64,000 nt of DNA from NCBI GenBank assembly GCA_017642935.1, contig JAEPOK010000002.1:682001-746000 (forward strand), written 5' to 3'. Positions 7,011-15,803 of the stretch are shown here, in pieces. Each line of letters begins with the position of its first letter. Position 1 is the stretch's first letter. Both the position numbers and the translations under genes were made by a program. Origin of the DNA: Hyphomicrobiales bacterium. Its GTDB lineage: Bacteria > Pseudomonadota > Alphaproteobacteria > Rhizobiales > MH13. Under the pieces are notes generated by a model that was given only the letters and a program-made list of their open reading frames with translations, searched no databases and was not told the origin of the DNA.

Positions 7011-8441
7011 TCAGTATTGAACCGTTTGGTGCGATGAAAAAACTCCGCTTGGATCAACTCGGCGCTTAATGGAACGCAGTCGATCCAAATTGTGACTCCA
7101 ATAGGCGTCTTCGAAATTGGCGATGCTGCGATCACGATAATTGGTGTAACCGCGCGAAATGCCATATTGCCATAACCGTTCACCCAGGCGGTAAAAGTCT
7201 GAATTGTCGGGGTCTAGGTGGCGTTCTTCCAGTGAGCTGCTACTGCATGACATGACAAAAGCACCTCGTCTGTAGGGAAAGGCTGTTTCGGTTTCGGATA
7301 AATCGGCAATGGCACCCCCCATTGCTTCCAGGGACAGGACAGGATCTCCGTAGGGGCCTTGCACAGCAAACGCTGTGTCCAGGATGTCGGTCAATTCGGA
7401 GATGCTCAGACTGGCGTCAAGCACCGTGCTGTGGGACGTCAAGTAGCGGTGAAGGCCACGCGTTAGCACGGTAGCGACCATCACATATTCAAACGTTCCT
7501 GATGTGATCATTTCATCGGTCACCTCAAACGAGATATCTGCGACTGTCTTCAAATCTTTCAAAAGCACGTCGCGTGGTTCGCTCGACAGGCCCGTTATGG
7601 TCACCGCTACCTGATGTTGGTCCCTTATCGTCAAGAACAGCTGGCTAGAGGTTGAGCGGCTTGCTTGGCTACTCCATTGCATCCACCGTTCGGTGAGCGC
7701 TGCCGCATTATCTGGCGAGGCAACCGTTTGAAGACGCATAGAATGCGTGGTGCCAACCGGTTGAAGCTCAATCTCGAAACTAGTGAGTACGCCCAGCCCC
7801 CCTCCGCCACCTCGACATGCCCAGAAGACGTCGGGGTTTTCAACTGCAGAACACGTTAGAAGCGACCCATCTGCCGTCACCATCGTCGCCGATTTCAGGT
7901 GGTCGCAGAGCAACCCGTTGGCGCGCGCCAGATAGCCCAATCCACCGCCAAGAATGTGACCGCCTAGGCCCACATCTCCACACCAACCAGCTGACGGTGC
8001 CAAACTGTGGGCAAAGCCGGCCCTATAAAGAGAGGCAAGCCAGGCACCCGGTTGAGCAGTTAGGCGACGGGAAGTCGGATCCAACGAAACGCCGTACAAT
8101 TCTCGTAGGTCGATTACCAAGTCCGGGTGACTGCTCGTTGCACCAAAGCAATGCCCACCGCTACGTATGGCAAAACGCACATCTTTCTCGCGGGCCCAGC
8201 GCACGGTTTCGACCACACCTTGTGTTGTTGAGCACATCGCCCGCAAATGTGGCTCGACCGCATAGGATAAATTGTACTGGTAAGAAAGTTGCTCCGCCTC
8301 CTCTGTGCCGGCTTCTACAAAGCGGACGCCATTGCTAGGCAGGGCTATGGCCGATCGCATGAAGCCGGGTATACTCAGTGTTGAGGACATGGACGCAAGT
8401 CCGCCGACGACGGCACGGCGCGTTGGCTGGCGCTTTTTCAA
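7011..8441 (-). CDS. Tat-exported FAD-linked oxidase of the berberine-bridge type
   Basis: The product (476 residues from the start chosen) has a PCMH-type FAD domain and a C-terminal BBE domain. RSGGHCFGATS carries the histidine for covalent FAD attachment. GWCGDVGLGGHILGGGLG carries a cysteine in the position used for the second link, so bicovalent flavin is likely. The end, NYRDRSIANFEDAYW followed by RVDPSGVF, is the BBE signature. I start at the TTG at 8441: AGGAGAG precedes it by about six bases and it yields KKRQPTRRAVVGG, a twin-arginine signal. A longer frame reaches a TTG at 8480 without a ribosome site. The substrate, probably an alcohol or sugar, is unknown. Confidence 0.85.
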   Translation of the reverse strand: MKKRQPTRRAVVGGLASMSSTLSIPGFMRSAIALPSNGVRFVEAGTEEAEQLSYQYNLSYAVEPHLRAMCSTTQGVVETVRWAREKDVRFAIRSGGHCFGATSSHPDLVIDLRELYGVSLDPTSRRLTAQPGAWLASLYRAGFAHSLAPSAGWCGDVGLGGHILGGGLGYLARANGLLCDHLKSATMVTADGSLLTCSAVENPDVFWACRGGGGGLGVLTSFEIELQPVGTTHSMRLQTVASPDNAAALTERWMQWSSQASRSTSSQLFLTIRDQHQVAVTITGLSSEPRDVLLKDLKTVADISFEVTDEMITSGTFEYVMVATVLTRGLHRYLTSHSTVLDASLSISELTDILDTAFAVQGPYGDPVLSLEAMGGAIADLSETETAFPYRRGAFVMSCSSSSLEERHLDPDNSDFYRLGERLWQYGISRGYTNYRDRSIANFEDAYWSHNLDRLRSIKRRVDPSGVFSSHQTVQY

Positions 8442-8691
8442 ATTGTCTCTCCTCTGATCCTTTGGTTGTGCCGCAAACAACGTTCAATTGAACCTTTGGT
8501 ACTGAAAGGAAATTCTGATTGATCATTGGCATAGACGTCGGCTTTGGGCCGAAAGCGCCATTTCGGACAACTGGATCAAAGGTCATCGTTGGGCTCAAAG
8601 CCAACTTAGATTGTGGTTGTCGTGGCCCCCGGGGCGCAACCCTTTCAGTCCACTCTTCTGGACGTCGCACTGGACCAGCGGCCCAACCGCC

Positions 8692-9120
8692 TCAGTCGAT
8701 GACTCCCACTTTTCCGATGGCTGCGATGCCAGCCAAGGCTGCAATTTCGTCATTGTCGGACGTGTCGCCGGTGACGCCGACCGCGCCGAGCAGCGTGCCA
8801 TCCTCTTGCCTGATCAAAACGCCGCCGGGCACCGGCACGATCTTGCCGCCGGAAACATTCGATAGGCCTTCCAAAAAGTGCGGACGGCCTTCAGCCTGAG
8901 CGTTCAACCAACGCGATCCTTTGCCGACGGCCAGCGCGCCATAAGCTTTGCCCTTGGCGATCTCAAAGCGCATCATCGAGGCGCCGTCGGCACGCTGAAA
9001 CGCTTGCACATGTCCACCGGCATCAAGAACGCAGACGGCAAGGGGTTGAAAACCTTGGGTCGCGCCCTCCGCCATAGCGGCGGCGATAAGCGTGTTGGCT
9101 TGGTCCAGGGTCAGCGGCAT
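8692..9120 (-). CDS. GlcG/HbpS family heme-binding-like protein
   Basis: The 142-residue product matches the GlcG/PduO-C fold family: LTLDQANTLIAAAM at the start, AVCVLDAGGHVQAFQRADGA in the middle and IPVPGG-like KIVPVPGGVLI followed by GAVGVTGDTSDNDE at the end. Members bind heme or a cofactor or serve as accessory proteins of metabolic operons; the exact role is seldom known. It is divergent from the gamma-glutamyltransferase gene, with 131 bases between. The 250 bases between it and the FAD oxidase gene hold no gene I can support. Confidence 0.85.
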   Translation of the reverse strand: MPLTLDQANTLIAAAMAEGATQGFQPLAVCVLDAGGHVQAFQRADGASMMRFEIAKGKAYGALAVGKGSRWLNAQAEGRPHFLEGLSNVSGGKIVPVPGGVLIRQEDGTLLGAVGVTGDTSDNDEIAALAGIAAIGKVGVID

Positions 9121-9251
9121 TGCGAATTCTCTCTTAAGGGGTTTTCCGGAGGGCGATGTGTGCTAGGCGCGTAGCGCGCGTTTTGCTGACGCGCAAGCAC
9201 ATGCGTTTTAATGGGCCGTTCCGCGCGGTCCGCCGACCTCAAGGACCTGCC

Positions 9252-10856
9252 ATGCCCTCAATGACCCGCGATTTTCAAGCCCCTGGACGGTCTCCGGCTC
9301 GCGGCATGCGGATGATGGCGGCGACCTCGCACCCGGCGGCCACGACAACGGCGCTCAACGTCATGGACAAGGGCGGCAACGCGGTTGATGCCGCGCTGGC
9401 GGCAGCGGCGGTGCTGTCGGTGGTCGAGCCGCAGATGACGGGGATCGGCGGGGACTGCTTTGCCATCATCGCCCAGCCCGATGGCTCCCTGCATGGAGTC
9501 AATGGCTCGGGCCGGGCGCCGGCCATGCTGTCAGCGGACATGCTGCGCGCCGAAGGGCACACCTTTGTGCCGCCAACCAGCGCGCACGCCATCACCGTGC
9601 CCGGTGCGCTGCGTGGTTTTGAATATATGGCCAGCCATTTTGGCACCAAGCGGTTTCGCGAGCTGCTGGAGCCGGCGATCAAACTGGCACGCGATGGTTG
9701 GATTGTCGCCGATCGCGTGGCGCACGACATGGCGCACCCCAAAGACCCGCGCGATGTCGATCAGGACCCTGTGCTAACCCGTGTTTTTCGTCCGCAAGGC
9801 CGGGTGCCGGTGGCAGGCGATCGGCTTGTCTGGCCGCAACTTGCCAAGACGTTGGAGGAAATACAGCGCGGTGGTGTGGATGCGTTTTACACCGGCGAGA
9901 TTGCCCGCGATATCGTTGCGCATGTGCGCGAGCGTGGTGGGGTGATGACTTTGTCGGATCTGGCCAATTGCAAGGCCGATGCGGTGACGCCGATCCAAGC
10001 CGATTATCGCGGGCTCACCATTGCTGAACTGCCGCCGAACGGGCAGGGCGTGACGGCGCTGATCACGCTGAAAATCCTGGAGCGCTTCGACATCAAGGCG
10101 ATGGACGCCAATGGTGTTGATCGCATGCATCTGGAGCTGGAAGCCGCACGCGCCGCCTATAGCTTGCGCGATGCATTGGTTGGCGATCCGGACACGACCG
10201 TCGATCCCTATCGCCTCATCGATGAGGCCGTGATCGATCACTTGGTGGAGCAAATCGATCTCAGTCAGCGCGCTGAAGGTCTGACGCTGCCGGACATTCC
10301 CAATTCCGATACGGTCTATCTCTGCGTTGCCGACGAAGAAGGGCGCATGGTGTCGCTCATTTATTCGATCTACGATGATTTCGGTGCGCTGACCGCGACC
10401 GAAGCAACGGGCATCGTCTTGCAAAATCGCGGGGCATGTTTCTCGCTGGAAGAGGGCCACCCCAACGAGCTGGCCGGCGGCAAACGTCCGATGCACACGA
10501 TCATCCCGGCGATGGCGCTGAAAGATGGCGTGCCGGTGATGGCGTTCGGGGTGATGGGCGGTGCCTATCAACCCTTGGGCCACGCGCATGTGATCTCCAA
10601 CATGGTCGATTATGGCATGGACGTTCAAACAGCGTTGGATGCGCCGCGGACTTTCTGGGATGTCGGAACCAAGCAGCCGATCGTCGAGCATCCCTTGGGC
10701 GATGCAATGGTCGATGCACTTAATGCGCGCGGCCACCAGGCAGGCTTTGCCAAGCGAGCTATCGGCGGCGGTCAGGCAATCTGGCGCGACCCGGGCATGG
10801 GGGCTTTCACCGGTGGGTCCGACCCGCGCAAAGATGGCTGCGCAGCTGGGATTTAG
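9252..10856 (+). CDS. ggt: Gamma-glutamyltransferase family protein (YwrD-like)
   Basis: The product is 534 residues from the ATG at 9252, which has AAGGA six bases upstream; an in-frame ATG at 9156 has no ribosome site. NVMDKGGNAVDAALAAAAVL and PQMTGIGGDCF belong to the large subunit. The autoprocessing threonine is probably Thr 354 in SDTVYLCVADEEG, which starts the small subunit; GGKRPMHTIIPAM and FGVMGGAYQPLGH follow. The family cleaves or transfers gamma-glutamyl groups, for example from glutathione. No signal peptide is visible, so it may be cytoplasmic, as for YwrD-type members. Substrate is not certain. Confidence 0.88.
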   Translation: MPSMTRDFQAPGRSPARGMRMMAATSHPAATTTALNVMDKGGNAVDAALAAAAVLSVVEPQMTGIGGDCFAIIAQPDGSLHGVNGSGRAPAMLSADMLRAEGHTFVPPTSAHAITVPGALRGFEYMASHFGTKRFRELLEPAIKLARDGWIVADRVAHDMAHPKDPRDVDQDPVLTRVFRPQGRVPVAGDRLVWPQLAKTLEEIQRGGVDAFYTGEIARDIVAHVRERGGVMTLSDLANCKADAVTPIQADYRGLTIAELPPNGQGVTALITLKILERFDIKAMDANGVDRMHLELEAARAAYSLRDALVGDPDTTVDPYRLIDEAVIDHLVEQIDLSQRAEGLTLPDIPNSDTVYLCVADEEGRMVSLIYSIYDDFGALTATEATGIVLQNRGACFSLEEGHPNELAGGKRPMHTIIPAMALKDGVPVMAFGVMGGAYQPLGHAHVISNMVDYGMDVQTALDAPRTFWDVGTKQPIVEHPLGDAMVDALNARGHQAGFAKRAIGGGQAIWRDPGMGAFTGGSDPRKDGCAAGI

Positions 10857-10886
10857 CGGTCGCTGATCTGTCTCCAACCCTTTGCG

Positions 10887-10972
10887 TCATCCCGGCCTTG
10901 TGCCGGGACCCATGGCAAAAGAGTGCAGTAGCGCGCCTAGGATTGGATTCCGGTCACAAGCACAGGAATGAC
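10887..10972. repeat. GTCAT...ATGAC palindromic intergenic element, copy 1
   Basis: GTCATCCCGGC begins a hairpin (CCCGGC 10891-10896 with GCCGGG 10902-10907). The element ends in GGAATGAC at about 10972, giving inverted ends GTCAT/ATGAC. Related elements are at 14480, 40431 and 55075. It lies just after ggt. Confidence 0.75.
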
Positions 10973-10985
10973 GGCAGTCTGCACT

Positions 10986-11366
10986 TTAGGCTGTGCGGGA
11001 GAAGCCGAGGGTCGCGGTTGGCGCCAGGCCTTCGGCTGTCGAGGCGTAATGCGCGGCTGACCGCATGGCTGGGTGCGTTGGCAGCACCAGAACGCCGTCG
11101 TCCATGCCTTCGTGCGAGGCGAGCATCTGCGCGGCGATACCAAGGCGCAGGGCCGCGGCGTTGGCCATGGATTCTGATGAGCGGCGTTCGGTGCGCGGCG
11201 CAGCGCGGCGAACCCGCTCCACGCGAAAAGTCTGCGTTCCATCCTCGCGGCGCGCATCATGAGCATCAGCGGCGCTATGGCGCTGCGTGCTTTGAATGCC
11301 GATCTGCCGGGCGGTTGGAACGATCACCGTTTTGCCTCTGATTGGCCCGCCTGGCGCTTGTTTCAC
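10986..11366 (-). CDS. Conserved-looking 126-residue protein with an upstream CtrA box
   Basis: I do not recognise the family. The frame is credible because codon use is that of the neighbours, with G/C-rich third positions throughout. The protein is basic in its first half (ARREDGTQTFRVERVRR) and ends in an Ala-rich helical segment NAAALRLGIAAQMLASHEG. No membrane segment or signal peptide is present. The start is a GTG at 11366 with only a weak ribosome site. A perfect TTAA-N7-TTAA box lies 26-41 bases upstream, which suggests cell-cycle control by CtrA and supports the gene being real. Confidence 0.6.
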   Translation of the reverse strand: MKQAPGGPIRGKTVIVPTARQIGIQSTQRHSAADAHDARREDGTQTFRVERVRRAAPRTERRSSESMANAAALRLGIAAQMLASHEGMDDGVLVLPTHPAMRSAAHYASTAEGLAPTATLGFSRTA

Positions 11367-11392
11367 TCTGAAACCTGGCTCGGTTGGGGCCG

Positions 11393-11407
11393 TTAACGTT
11401 TTGTTAA
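11393..11407. promoter_or_regulatory. Perfect CtrA-type box TTAA-N7-TTAA
   Basis: TTAA (11393-11396), CGTTTTG, TTAA (11404-11407). It is 26 bases upstream of the GTG start of the 126-residue protein on the minus strand, a plausible position for overlapping the -35 region of a promoter with a short leader. Confidence 0.65.
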
Positions 11408-11439
11408 ACTATCAGATGGGGACGGCGCGCAAAAGTGCA

Positions 11440-11467
11440 ATCACGCCGCACGGTTAAGCGGCGTGAT
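11440..11467 (-). terminator. Strong hairpin after phaR, probable terminator
   Basis: ATCACGCCGC (11440-11449) and GCGGCGTGAT (11458-11467) form a perfect 10-bp stem with an 8-base loop. On the minus strand it lies about 60 bases after the phaR stop codon and is followed within a few bases by TTTT. The T tract is short and displaced, hence the moderate score. Confidence 0.55.
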
Positions 11468-11529
11468 GAAGCAGAATGGTGAAGGCAAGTGGTAAACGGC
11501 TGGCCGTCATAGCAGACGACTTCGGTGCG

Positions 11530-12147
11530 CTACTTGTCGCTGATTTCGTCGAGCTTGGACTGCATTGCGGTCAGCTGGGCGCGCAACTCATCAATCGAGC
11601 TGTCACTTTGCTTTGGGGCTTGGTCTTCCTCAGATGCGGTGCTGGCACCGGAGAACGGTACGAACATGGTCATCGCTGTCGACATGGCGTTCTGAAACAG
11701 CTCCATGTTGCGGCGGGTCTGTTCCTGCATGGCGCCGCTCATCGCGCCGACGGCACCCAGCGGGCTGGCGCCGAAATTGTTGGCCATCTTTTCGCGGATC
11801 GAATCCTGGTCGGCGACAAAGGCGTTGATGGAGTGTTCCAGATAGCTCGGCACCACGGCCTGCATGCTGTCATCGTAAAAGCGGATCAGCTGACGCAGCA
11901 CCGTGATCGGCAGCAGGTTGGTGCCTTTGTTTTCCTGCTCGAAAATGATTTGCGTCAGCACCGAGCGCGTCAAATCCTCGCCGGACTTGGCGTCCTGGAC
12001 CAGAAAATCCTCGCCGCCTTTGACCATCTCGGCCAGATCATCCAGCGTGACGTAGGTGGACGTGCCGGTGTTGTAGAGGCGGCGGTTGGCGTATTTCTTG
12101 ATGATGGTGGCGGGTTCACCCGCATCCGTATCGGAAGGCATGGCCAT
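11530..12147 (-). CDS. phaR: Polyhydroxyalkanoate synthesis regulator PhaR
   Basis: The 205-residue product starts near the conserved PhaR domain IIKKYANRRLYNTGTSTYVTL, followed by a second conserved block around RSVLTQIIFEQENKG and LRQLIRFYDDSMQ. The C-terminus is a Gln/Glu-rich helix (LRAQLTAMQSKLDEIS). PhaR represses phasin and PHB-metabolism genes and is released by binding nascent PHB granules; in rhizobia the homologue AniA/PhaR also redirects carbon flow. AGGAGAG precedes the ATG at 12147. It is divergent from phaA, and the shared region holds a strong TGC-rich palindrome, so autoregulation is likely. Confidence 0.95.
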   Translation of the reverse strand: MAMPSDTDAGEPATIIKKYANRRLYNTGTSTYVTLDDLAEMVKGGEDFLVQDAKSGEDLTRSVLTQIIFEQENKGTNLLPITVLRQLIRFYDDSMQAVVPSYLEHSINAFVADQDSIREKMANNFGASPLGAVGAMSGAMQEQTRRNMELFQNAMSTAMTMFVPFSGASTASEEDQAPKQSDSSIDELRAQLTAMQSKLDEISDK

Positions 12148-12455
12148 CGATCGCTCTCCTATAGCTGGCGTCCTTTACGCCGCCGGGCGTTTGGCGCCGG
12201 CTTTGTGCATTGCACAGTGCACAATGCCCTAAGATATGACGCACTCTTTTGCAAAGCACAACCGGAGGCGATCGCCCATTCGCCTTGCGTCGCAATGCTT
12301 GACGCGGATCAAGGATGACCAGTGCCTTTTGAACAATTGAACCGGCCTAGGTCCTTGTGTTTCATTGGGTCTATCGATTTGGCCATTTTCGGCTTTTCGC
12401 CTTCATCATCATGGCCCGCACGCAGGTGCAGCAAGGGTCTACCGGGAGAGACTTC
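12148..12455. other. 308-base divergent promoter region phaR/phaA
   Basis: No gene is present. The phaA frame can be read upstream to 12357, but the ribosome site and homology favour the ATG at 12456. The region contains the TGC-rich palindrome at 12203-12224 and a related TTTTGCAAAGCACAA stretch at 12248-12262. Confidence 0.7.
12203..12224. promoter_or_regulatory. Proposed PhaR operator between phaR and phaA
   Basis: TTGTGCA (12203-12209) and TGCACAA (12218-12224) are inverted arms around the core. Inside is the perfect palindrome TGCATTGCA (12206-12214), of the form TGCRNYGCA, overlapping a second palindrome TGCAC-A-GTGCA (12211-12221). PhaR proteins are known to bind TGC-rich sites; the assignment here is inference from sequence and position. 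Confidence 0.6.
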
Positions 12456-13628
12456 ATGACTTCAGTGGTTATTGCATCGGCGGCACGGACTGCCGTTGGA
12501 TCCTTCAATGGTGCCTTCGGAACCGTGCCAGCGCATCAGCTTGGCGCAACCGCCATCTCCGGCGCGCTGGAGCGCGCGGGTGTCGATCCGGGTGACGTCG
12601 ATGAAGTGATCATGGGCCAGATCCTCTCCGCCGGCGAAGGGCAGAACCCCGCCCGCCAGGCAGCGATGGCCGCGGGCATTCCGCAGGAGGCGACAGCCTG
12701 GGGTCTCAACCAGCTCTGCGGCTCGGGCCTACGCGCCGTGGCGCTGGGCATGCAGCAGATCATGTCCGGCGATGCCGACATCATCGTGGCCGGTGGTCAG
12801 GAGTCGATGTCGATGGCCCCGCACGCCATGCATCTGCGCGGTGGCGTGAAGATGGGCGACGGCAAGATGGTCGATACCATGATGTACGACGCGCTGACCG
12901 ATGCGTTTCACAAATATCTGATGGGCACGACGGCCGAGAACGTTGCCAAGCAATGGCAGTTGACGCGCGATGAGCAGGACGAATTTGCCGTCAACTCGCA
13001 GAACAAGGCCGAAGCGGCGCAGAAGGCTGGCAAGTTCAAGGACGAAATCGTCGCGCACACCATCAAAGGTCGTAAGGGCGACACGGTGGTGGACGAGGAT
13101 GAGTACATCAAGCACGGCGTGACAGTGGAAGGCATTTCCAAGCTGCGCCCGGCCTTCGACAAAGAAGGCACGGTGACGGCCGCCAATGCGTCGGGCATCA
13201 ATGATGGCGGCGCGGCAACCGTGCTGATGAGTGAAGCCGAAGCGGAAAAACGCGGCATCACGCCGATGGCGCGGATCGCTTCTTGGGCAACGGCAGGTGT
13301 CGATCCGGCGATCATGGGCACCGGTCCAATCCCGGCCTCGCGCAAAGCGTTGGAGAAAGCCGGATGGAAGGTTGAGGACCTTGATCTGGTCGAAGCCAAT
13401 GAGGCTTTCGCTGCCCAAGCTTGCGCCGTGAACAAGGACATGGGCTGGGATTCCTCCATCGTGAACGTCAATGGCGGCGCGATTGCCATCGGTCACCCGG
13501 TGGGTGCATCTGGCGCGCGCGTGCTCAACACGCTGCTCTTTGAGATGCAGAAGCGTGACGCCAAAAAGGGCCTCGCCACACTGTGCATCGGCGGCGGCAT
13601 GGGCGTTGCCCTGTGTGTGGAACGCTAA
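12456..13628 (+). CDS. phaA: Acetyl-CoA acetyltransferase (beta-ketothiolase)
   Basis: The product is 390 residues from the ATG at 12456 (GGGAGAG about six bases upstream). It is a complete biosynthetic thiolase: the nucleophilic cysteine in [15 protein letters not shown], the [14 protein letters not shown] block, the NEAFAAQA block, the histidine in [11 protein letters not shown] and the second cysteine in CIGGGMG. It condenses two acetyl-CoA to acetoacetyl-CoA, the first step to PHB and to the ethylmalonyl-CoA pathway. phaB follows 99 bases later on the same strand, so the two are probably an operon. Confidence 0.97.
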   Translation: MTSVVIASAARTAVGSFNGAFGTVPAHQLGATAISGALERAGVDPGDVDEVIMGQILSAGEGQNPARQAAMAAGIPQEATAWGLNQLCGSGLRAVALGMQQIMSGDADIIVAGGQESMSMAPHAMHLRGGVKMGDGKMVDTMMYDALTDAFHKYLMGTTAENVAKQWQLTRDEQDEFAVNSQNKAEAAQKAGKFKDEIVAHTIKGRKGDTVVDEDEYIKHGVTVEGISKLRPAFDKEGTVTAANASGINDGGAATVLMSEAEAEKRGITPMARIASWATAGVDPAIMGTGPIPASRKALEKAGWKVEDLDLVEANEAFAAQACAVNKDMGWDSSIVNVNGGAIAIGHPVGASGARVLNTLLFEMQKRDAKKGLATLCIGGGMGVALCVER

Positions 13629-13727
13629 GACGGTCTCTCCCCATCACATCTAAAGGCCGGGCGTCCACGCGCCGCGAAGAGCGCTCGTCCGGCCCTTCTT
13701 TTTCCATTCAATCTTGAGGAAACATCC

Positions 13728-14453
13728 ATGGCCAGAGTGGCACTTGTTACAGGCGGTTCGCGCGGTATCGGCGAAGCGATTTCAAAGGCATTGAAGGCAG
13801 AGGGCTGCACCGTCGCCGCCACCTATGCCGGCAATGACGAAAAGGCAGCGGCCTTCACTGAAGAAACCGGCATTAAAACCTACAAATGGAACGTTGCCGA
13901 TTATGACGCTTCCGCCGCTGGTATTGCCAAGGTGGAAGAAGAAAACGGCCCGATCGACATCGTCGTTGCCAATGCCGGCATCACCCGCGACGCGCCTTTT
14001 CATCGGATGACGCCTGACCAGTGGAACGAAGTGATTGGCACCAATTTGACCGGCGTGTTCAACACCATCCATCCGGTGTGGCCAGGCATGCGCGAGCGCA
14101 AATTTGGCCGCGTGATCGTGATTTCGTCGATCAACGGACAAAAGGGTCAGTTCGGCCAGGTGAACTATGCCGCCACGAAGGCTGGTGACCTTGGCATTAT
14201 CAAATCGCTGGCCCAGGAAGGCGCGCGCGCGGGCATCACCGCCAATGCCGTTTGCCCTGGCTACATCGGCACGGAAATGGTGCGGGCGATCCCGGAGAAC
14301 GTGCTGAACGAAAAGATCATTCCGCAGATCCCGGTTGGTCGCCTTGGCGAACCAGAAGAGATTGCGCGCTGCGTGACGTTCCTGGCGTCAGACGATGCGG
14401 GCTTCATCTCCGGCTCGACGATCTCGGCCAACGGCGCGCAGTTCTTCGTTTAG
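13728..14453 (+). CDS. phaB: Acetoacetyl-CoA reductase (NADPH)
   Basis: The 241-residue product is a classical short-chain dehydrogenase. TGGSRGIGEAI is the cofactor loop, NAGITRD the NAG motif, and the Ser-Tyr-Lys set lies in VISSINGQKGQFGQ with NYAATKAG. The PGYIGTEMV segment and the C-terminus match PhaB. It reduces acetoacetyl-CoA to (R)-3-hydroxybutyryl-CoA. It lies downstream of phaA, with GAGGAAA before the ATG. Confidence 0.96.
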   Translation: MARVALVTGGSRGIGEAISKALKAEGCTVAATYAGNDEKAAAFTEETGIKTYKWNVADYDASAAGIAKVEEENGPIDIVVANAGITRDAPFHRMTPDQWNEVIGTNLTGVFNTIHPVWPGMRERKFGRVIVISSINGQKGQFGQVNYAATKAGDLGIIKSLAQEGARAGITANAVCPGYIGTEMVRAIPENVLNEKIIPQIPVGRLGEPEEIARCVTFLASDDAGFISGSTISANGAQFFV

Positions 14454-14479
14454 AGCGATCGCTCTACAAACCATCGCGC

Positions 14480-14506
14480 GTCATCCCGGCTTTGAGCCGG
14501 GGTGAC
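14480..14506. repeat. GTCAT...TGAC palindromic element, copy 2 (compact)
   Basis: GTCATCCCGGC (14480-14490), loop TTTGA, GCCGGGGTGAC (14496-14506). This is a compact form of the same intergenic family. It begins 27 bases after phaB and could also act as a transcription end. Confidence 0.75.
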
Positions 14507-14612
14507 GTACGAAGTGTGTTGCGTGCTGTTCTCCACGTGTCACTTGGTTGACGGGCGTTAACGACTTGCCGCCCTCTGCGGTGTCATCCTTTTAACGTGC
14601 ACCTGCTAAACC

Positions 14613-15659
14613 ATGCGCAGACACCCACCGCGCATGAGGGCCGTTTTGGCCGACCTTTCCACGTCTGATAGGGCTTTGAATCCCGTTTCCTTCCTGCGGG
14701 CCCGCGCTGCGGGCTGGCGTTGGCGCGATGAGGCGGTGGGCGTGGTCATGGTTGGATTTGCCGGCCTAGTGATGGTCGCCGCGCTGCCGCATCTTCTGCC
14801 CGGCACACCTTTGGTCCATCTCGATCAAGGGCGGCTGCATGCGGGCGTTGGCTTCATCGCCTGTGCGCTGGTTTTGTTCCTGCTTCAGGCGCCGGTGCGA
14901 GCTTTGGTGAGCGCCGTGACGGGGTCGGTGATGCTGGCAAGTATCGCACTTTTTGCCATAAGCAGCTTGGCACCGATGGCGCCCGATCGACGCCCCGACC
15001 TTTCGATGATCTCTTTCAACGTTCTTGGCTTCAATCCGCGCGGCGCCGATCTGGCGGTTTTTCTCGCGAGCGAGGCCCCTGATGTTGCCGTGATCCTCGA
15101 GGCGCCCGCGCTGCACGATGATCTCGACACCATGAACGCGGCCTTTCCTTACAATGCTGGATGTGGACTGGGTTCGCGGTGCGACCTTGCGGTGTTTTCT
15201 CAACATCCGCTCCGCGAGGTGGAAATCATTCCGTTTTTCACCATCCATGGCCGGTTGCTTCGCGCCGTCATCGACATGGATGGCCAAGATGTCACGCTGC
15301 TCGCGGCGCACCTCACCAAGCCCTATCACGGCAACTGGCACGATCAGCAGATGGACCGGTTGGTGGAGGTTTTGGACGGCGTCGAGGGGCCGGTGGTGCT
15401 CGCTGGTGATTTCAACAGCCAAGCCTTTGTGCGGGCCTTTCGTACCCACCTGATCGGTGAGGCCGATATGCGTTTGGCGTCGCGATTGCAACCGACCTGG
15501 CCGGCGCTCGACGCGCTGCCGTTATCGATGGCAGGCTTTGCGATCGACCATGTGCTTGTACGTGGGGAGATTGCACCCGTCGCGGTCGAGCTGATCGAAG
15601 ACCCGATCGGCTCCAACCATCGCGGGCTCCTGTCGACCTTCGATCTGGATGGGCGCTAG
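14613..15659 (+). CDS. Membrane-anchored endonuclease/exonuclease/phosphatase family protein
   Basis: The 348-residue product has about three membrane helices in its first 125 residues, then an EEP-fold hydrolase domain. Motifs are MISFNVLGFN (metal-binding Asn), VILEAP (metal-binding Glu), LLAAHLTKP, VVLAGDFNSQ and the final AIDHVLV with GSNHRGL. The catalytic set is complete. Such proteins are phosphodiesterases or phosphatases of unknown substrate; the domain is probably periplasmic. It stands alone downstream of phaAB. Confidence 0.85.
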   Translation: MRRHPPRMRAVLADLSTSDRALNPVSFLRARAAGWRWRDEAVGVVMVGFAGLVMVAALPHLLPGTPLVHLDQGRLHAGVGFIACALVLFLLQAPVRALVSAVTGSVMLASIALFAISSLAPMAPDRRPDLSMISFNVLGFNPRGADLAVFLASEAPDVAVILEAPALHDDLDTMNAAFPYNAGCGLGSRCDLAVFSQHPLREVEIIPFFTIHGRLLRAVIDMDGQDVTLLAAHLTKPYHGNWHDQQMDRLVEVLDGVEGPVVLAGDFNSQAFVRAFRTHLIGEADMRLASRLQPTWPALDALPLSMAGFAIDHVLVRGEIAPVAVELIEDPIGSNHRGLLSTFDLDGR

Positions 15660-15723
15660 AGCGATTGGGCCAGAGGCTCAGGGCGACAGGCAAAGACCAG
15701 TTGGTTCGCTCATATTGGCTGAA

Positions 15724-15803
15724 CGCACGCTCTGGTCCTTCGACCAACCGCTTAGCGCCTTATTTTCCGCACGCTCTGGTCCTTCGGACCAACCGCTTAA
15801 CGT
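15724..15803. repeat. Two tandem copies of a short hairpin repeat (GGTCC-TTC-GGACC type)
   Basis: CGCACGCTCTGGTCCTTC starts one unit at 15724 and another at 15768. Unit 2 forms GGTCC (15778-15782) / GGACC (15786-15790) with a TTC loop; unit 1 lacks one G. Both end in CCAACCGCTTA. A related tandem array at 26689-26769 has GGGCC/GGCCC arms. The region lies between convergent genes. Confidence 0.7.

Noticed and set aside
8335-8670. 111-residue minus-strand frame upstream of the FAD oxidase
   Set aside because: It overlaps the start of the oxidase gene in another frame and lacks any motif or native codon use.
9774-10877. 367-residue minus-strand frame opposite ggt
   Set aside because: Shadow of the gamma-glutamyltransferase gene; no motifs, His/Arg-rich.
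12357-12455. Upstream extension of phaA
   Set aside because: The conserved thiolase sequence begins at the ATG at 12456, which has a good ribosome site; the upstream part is promoter DNA.
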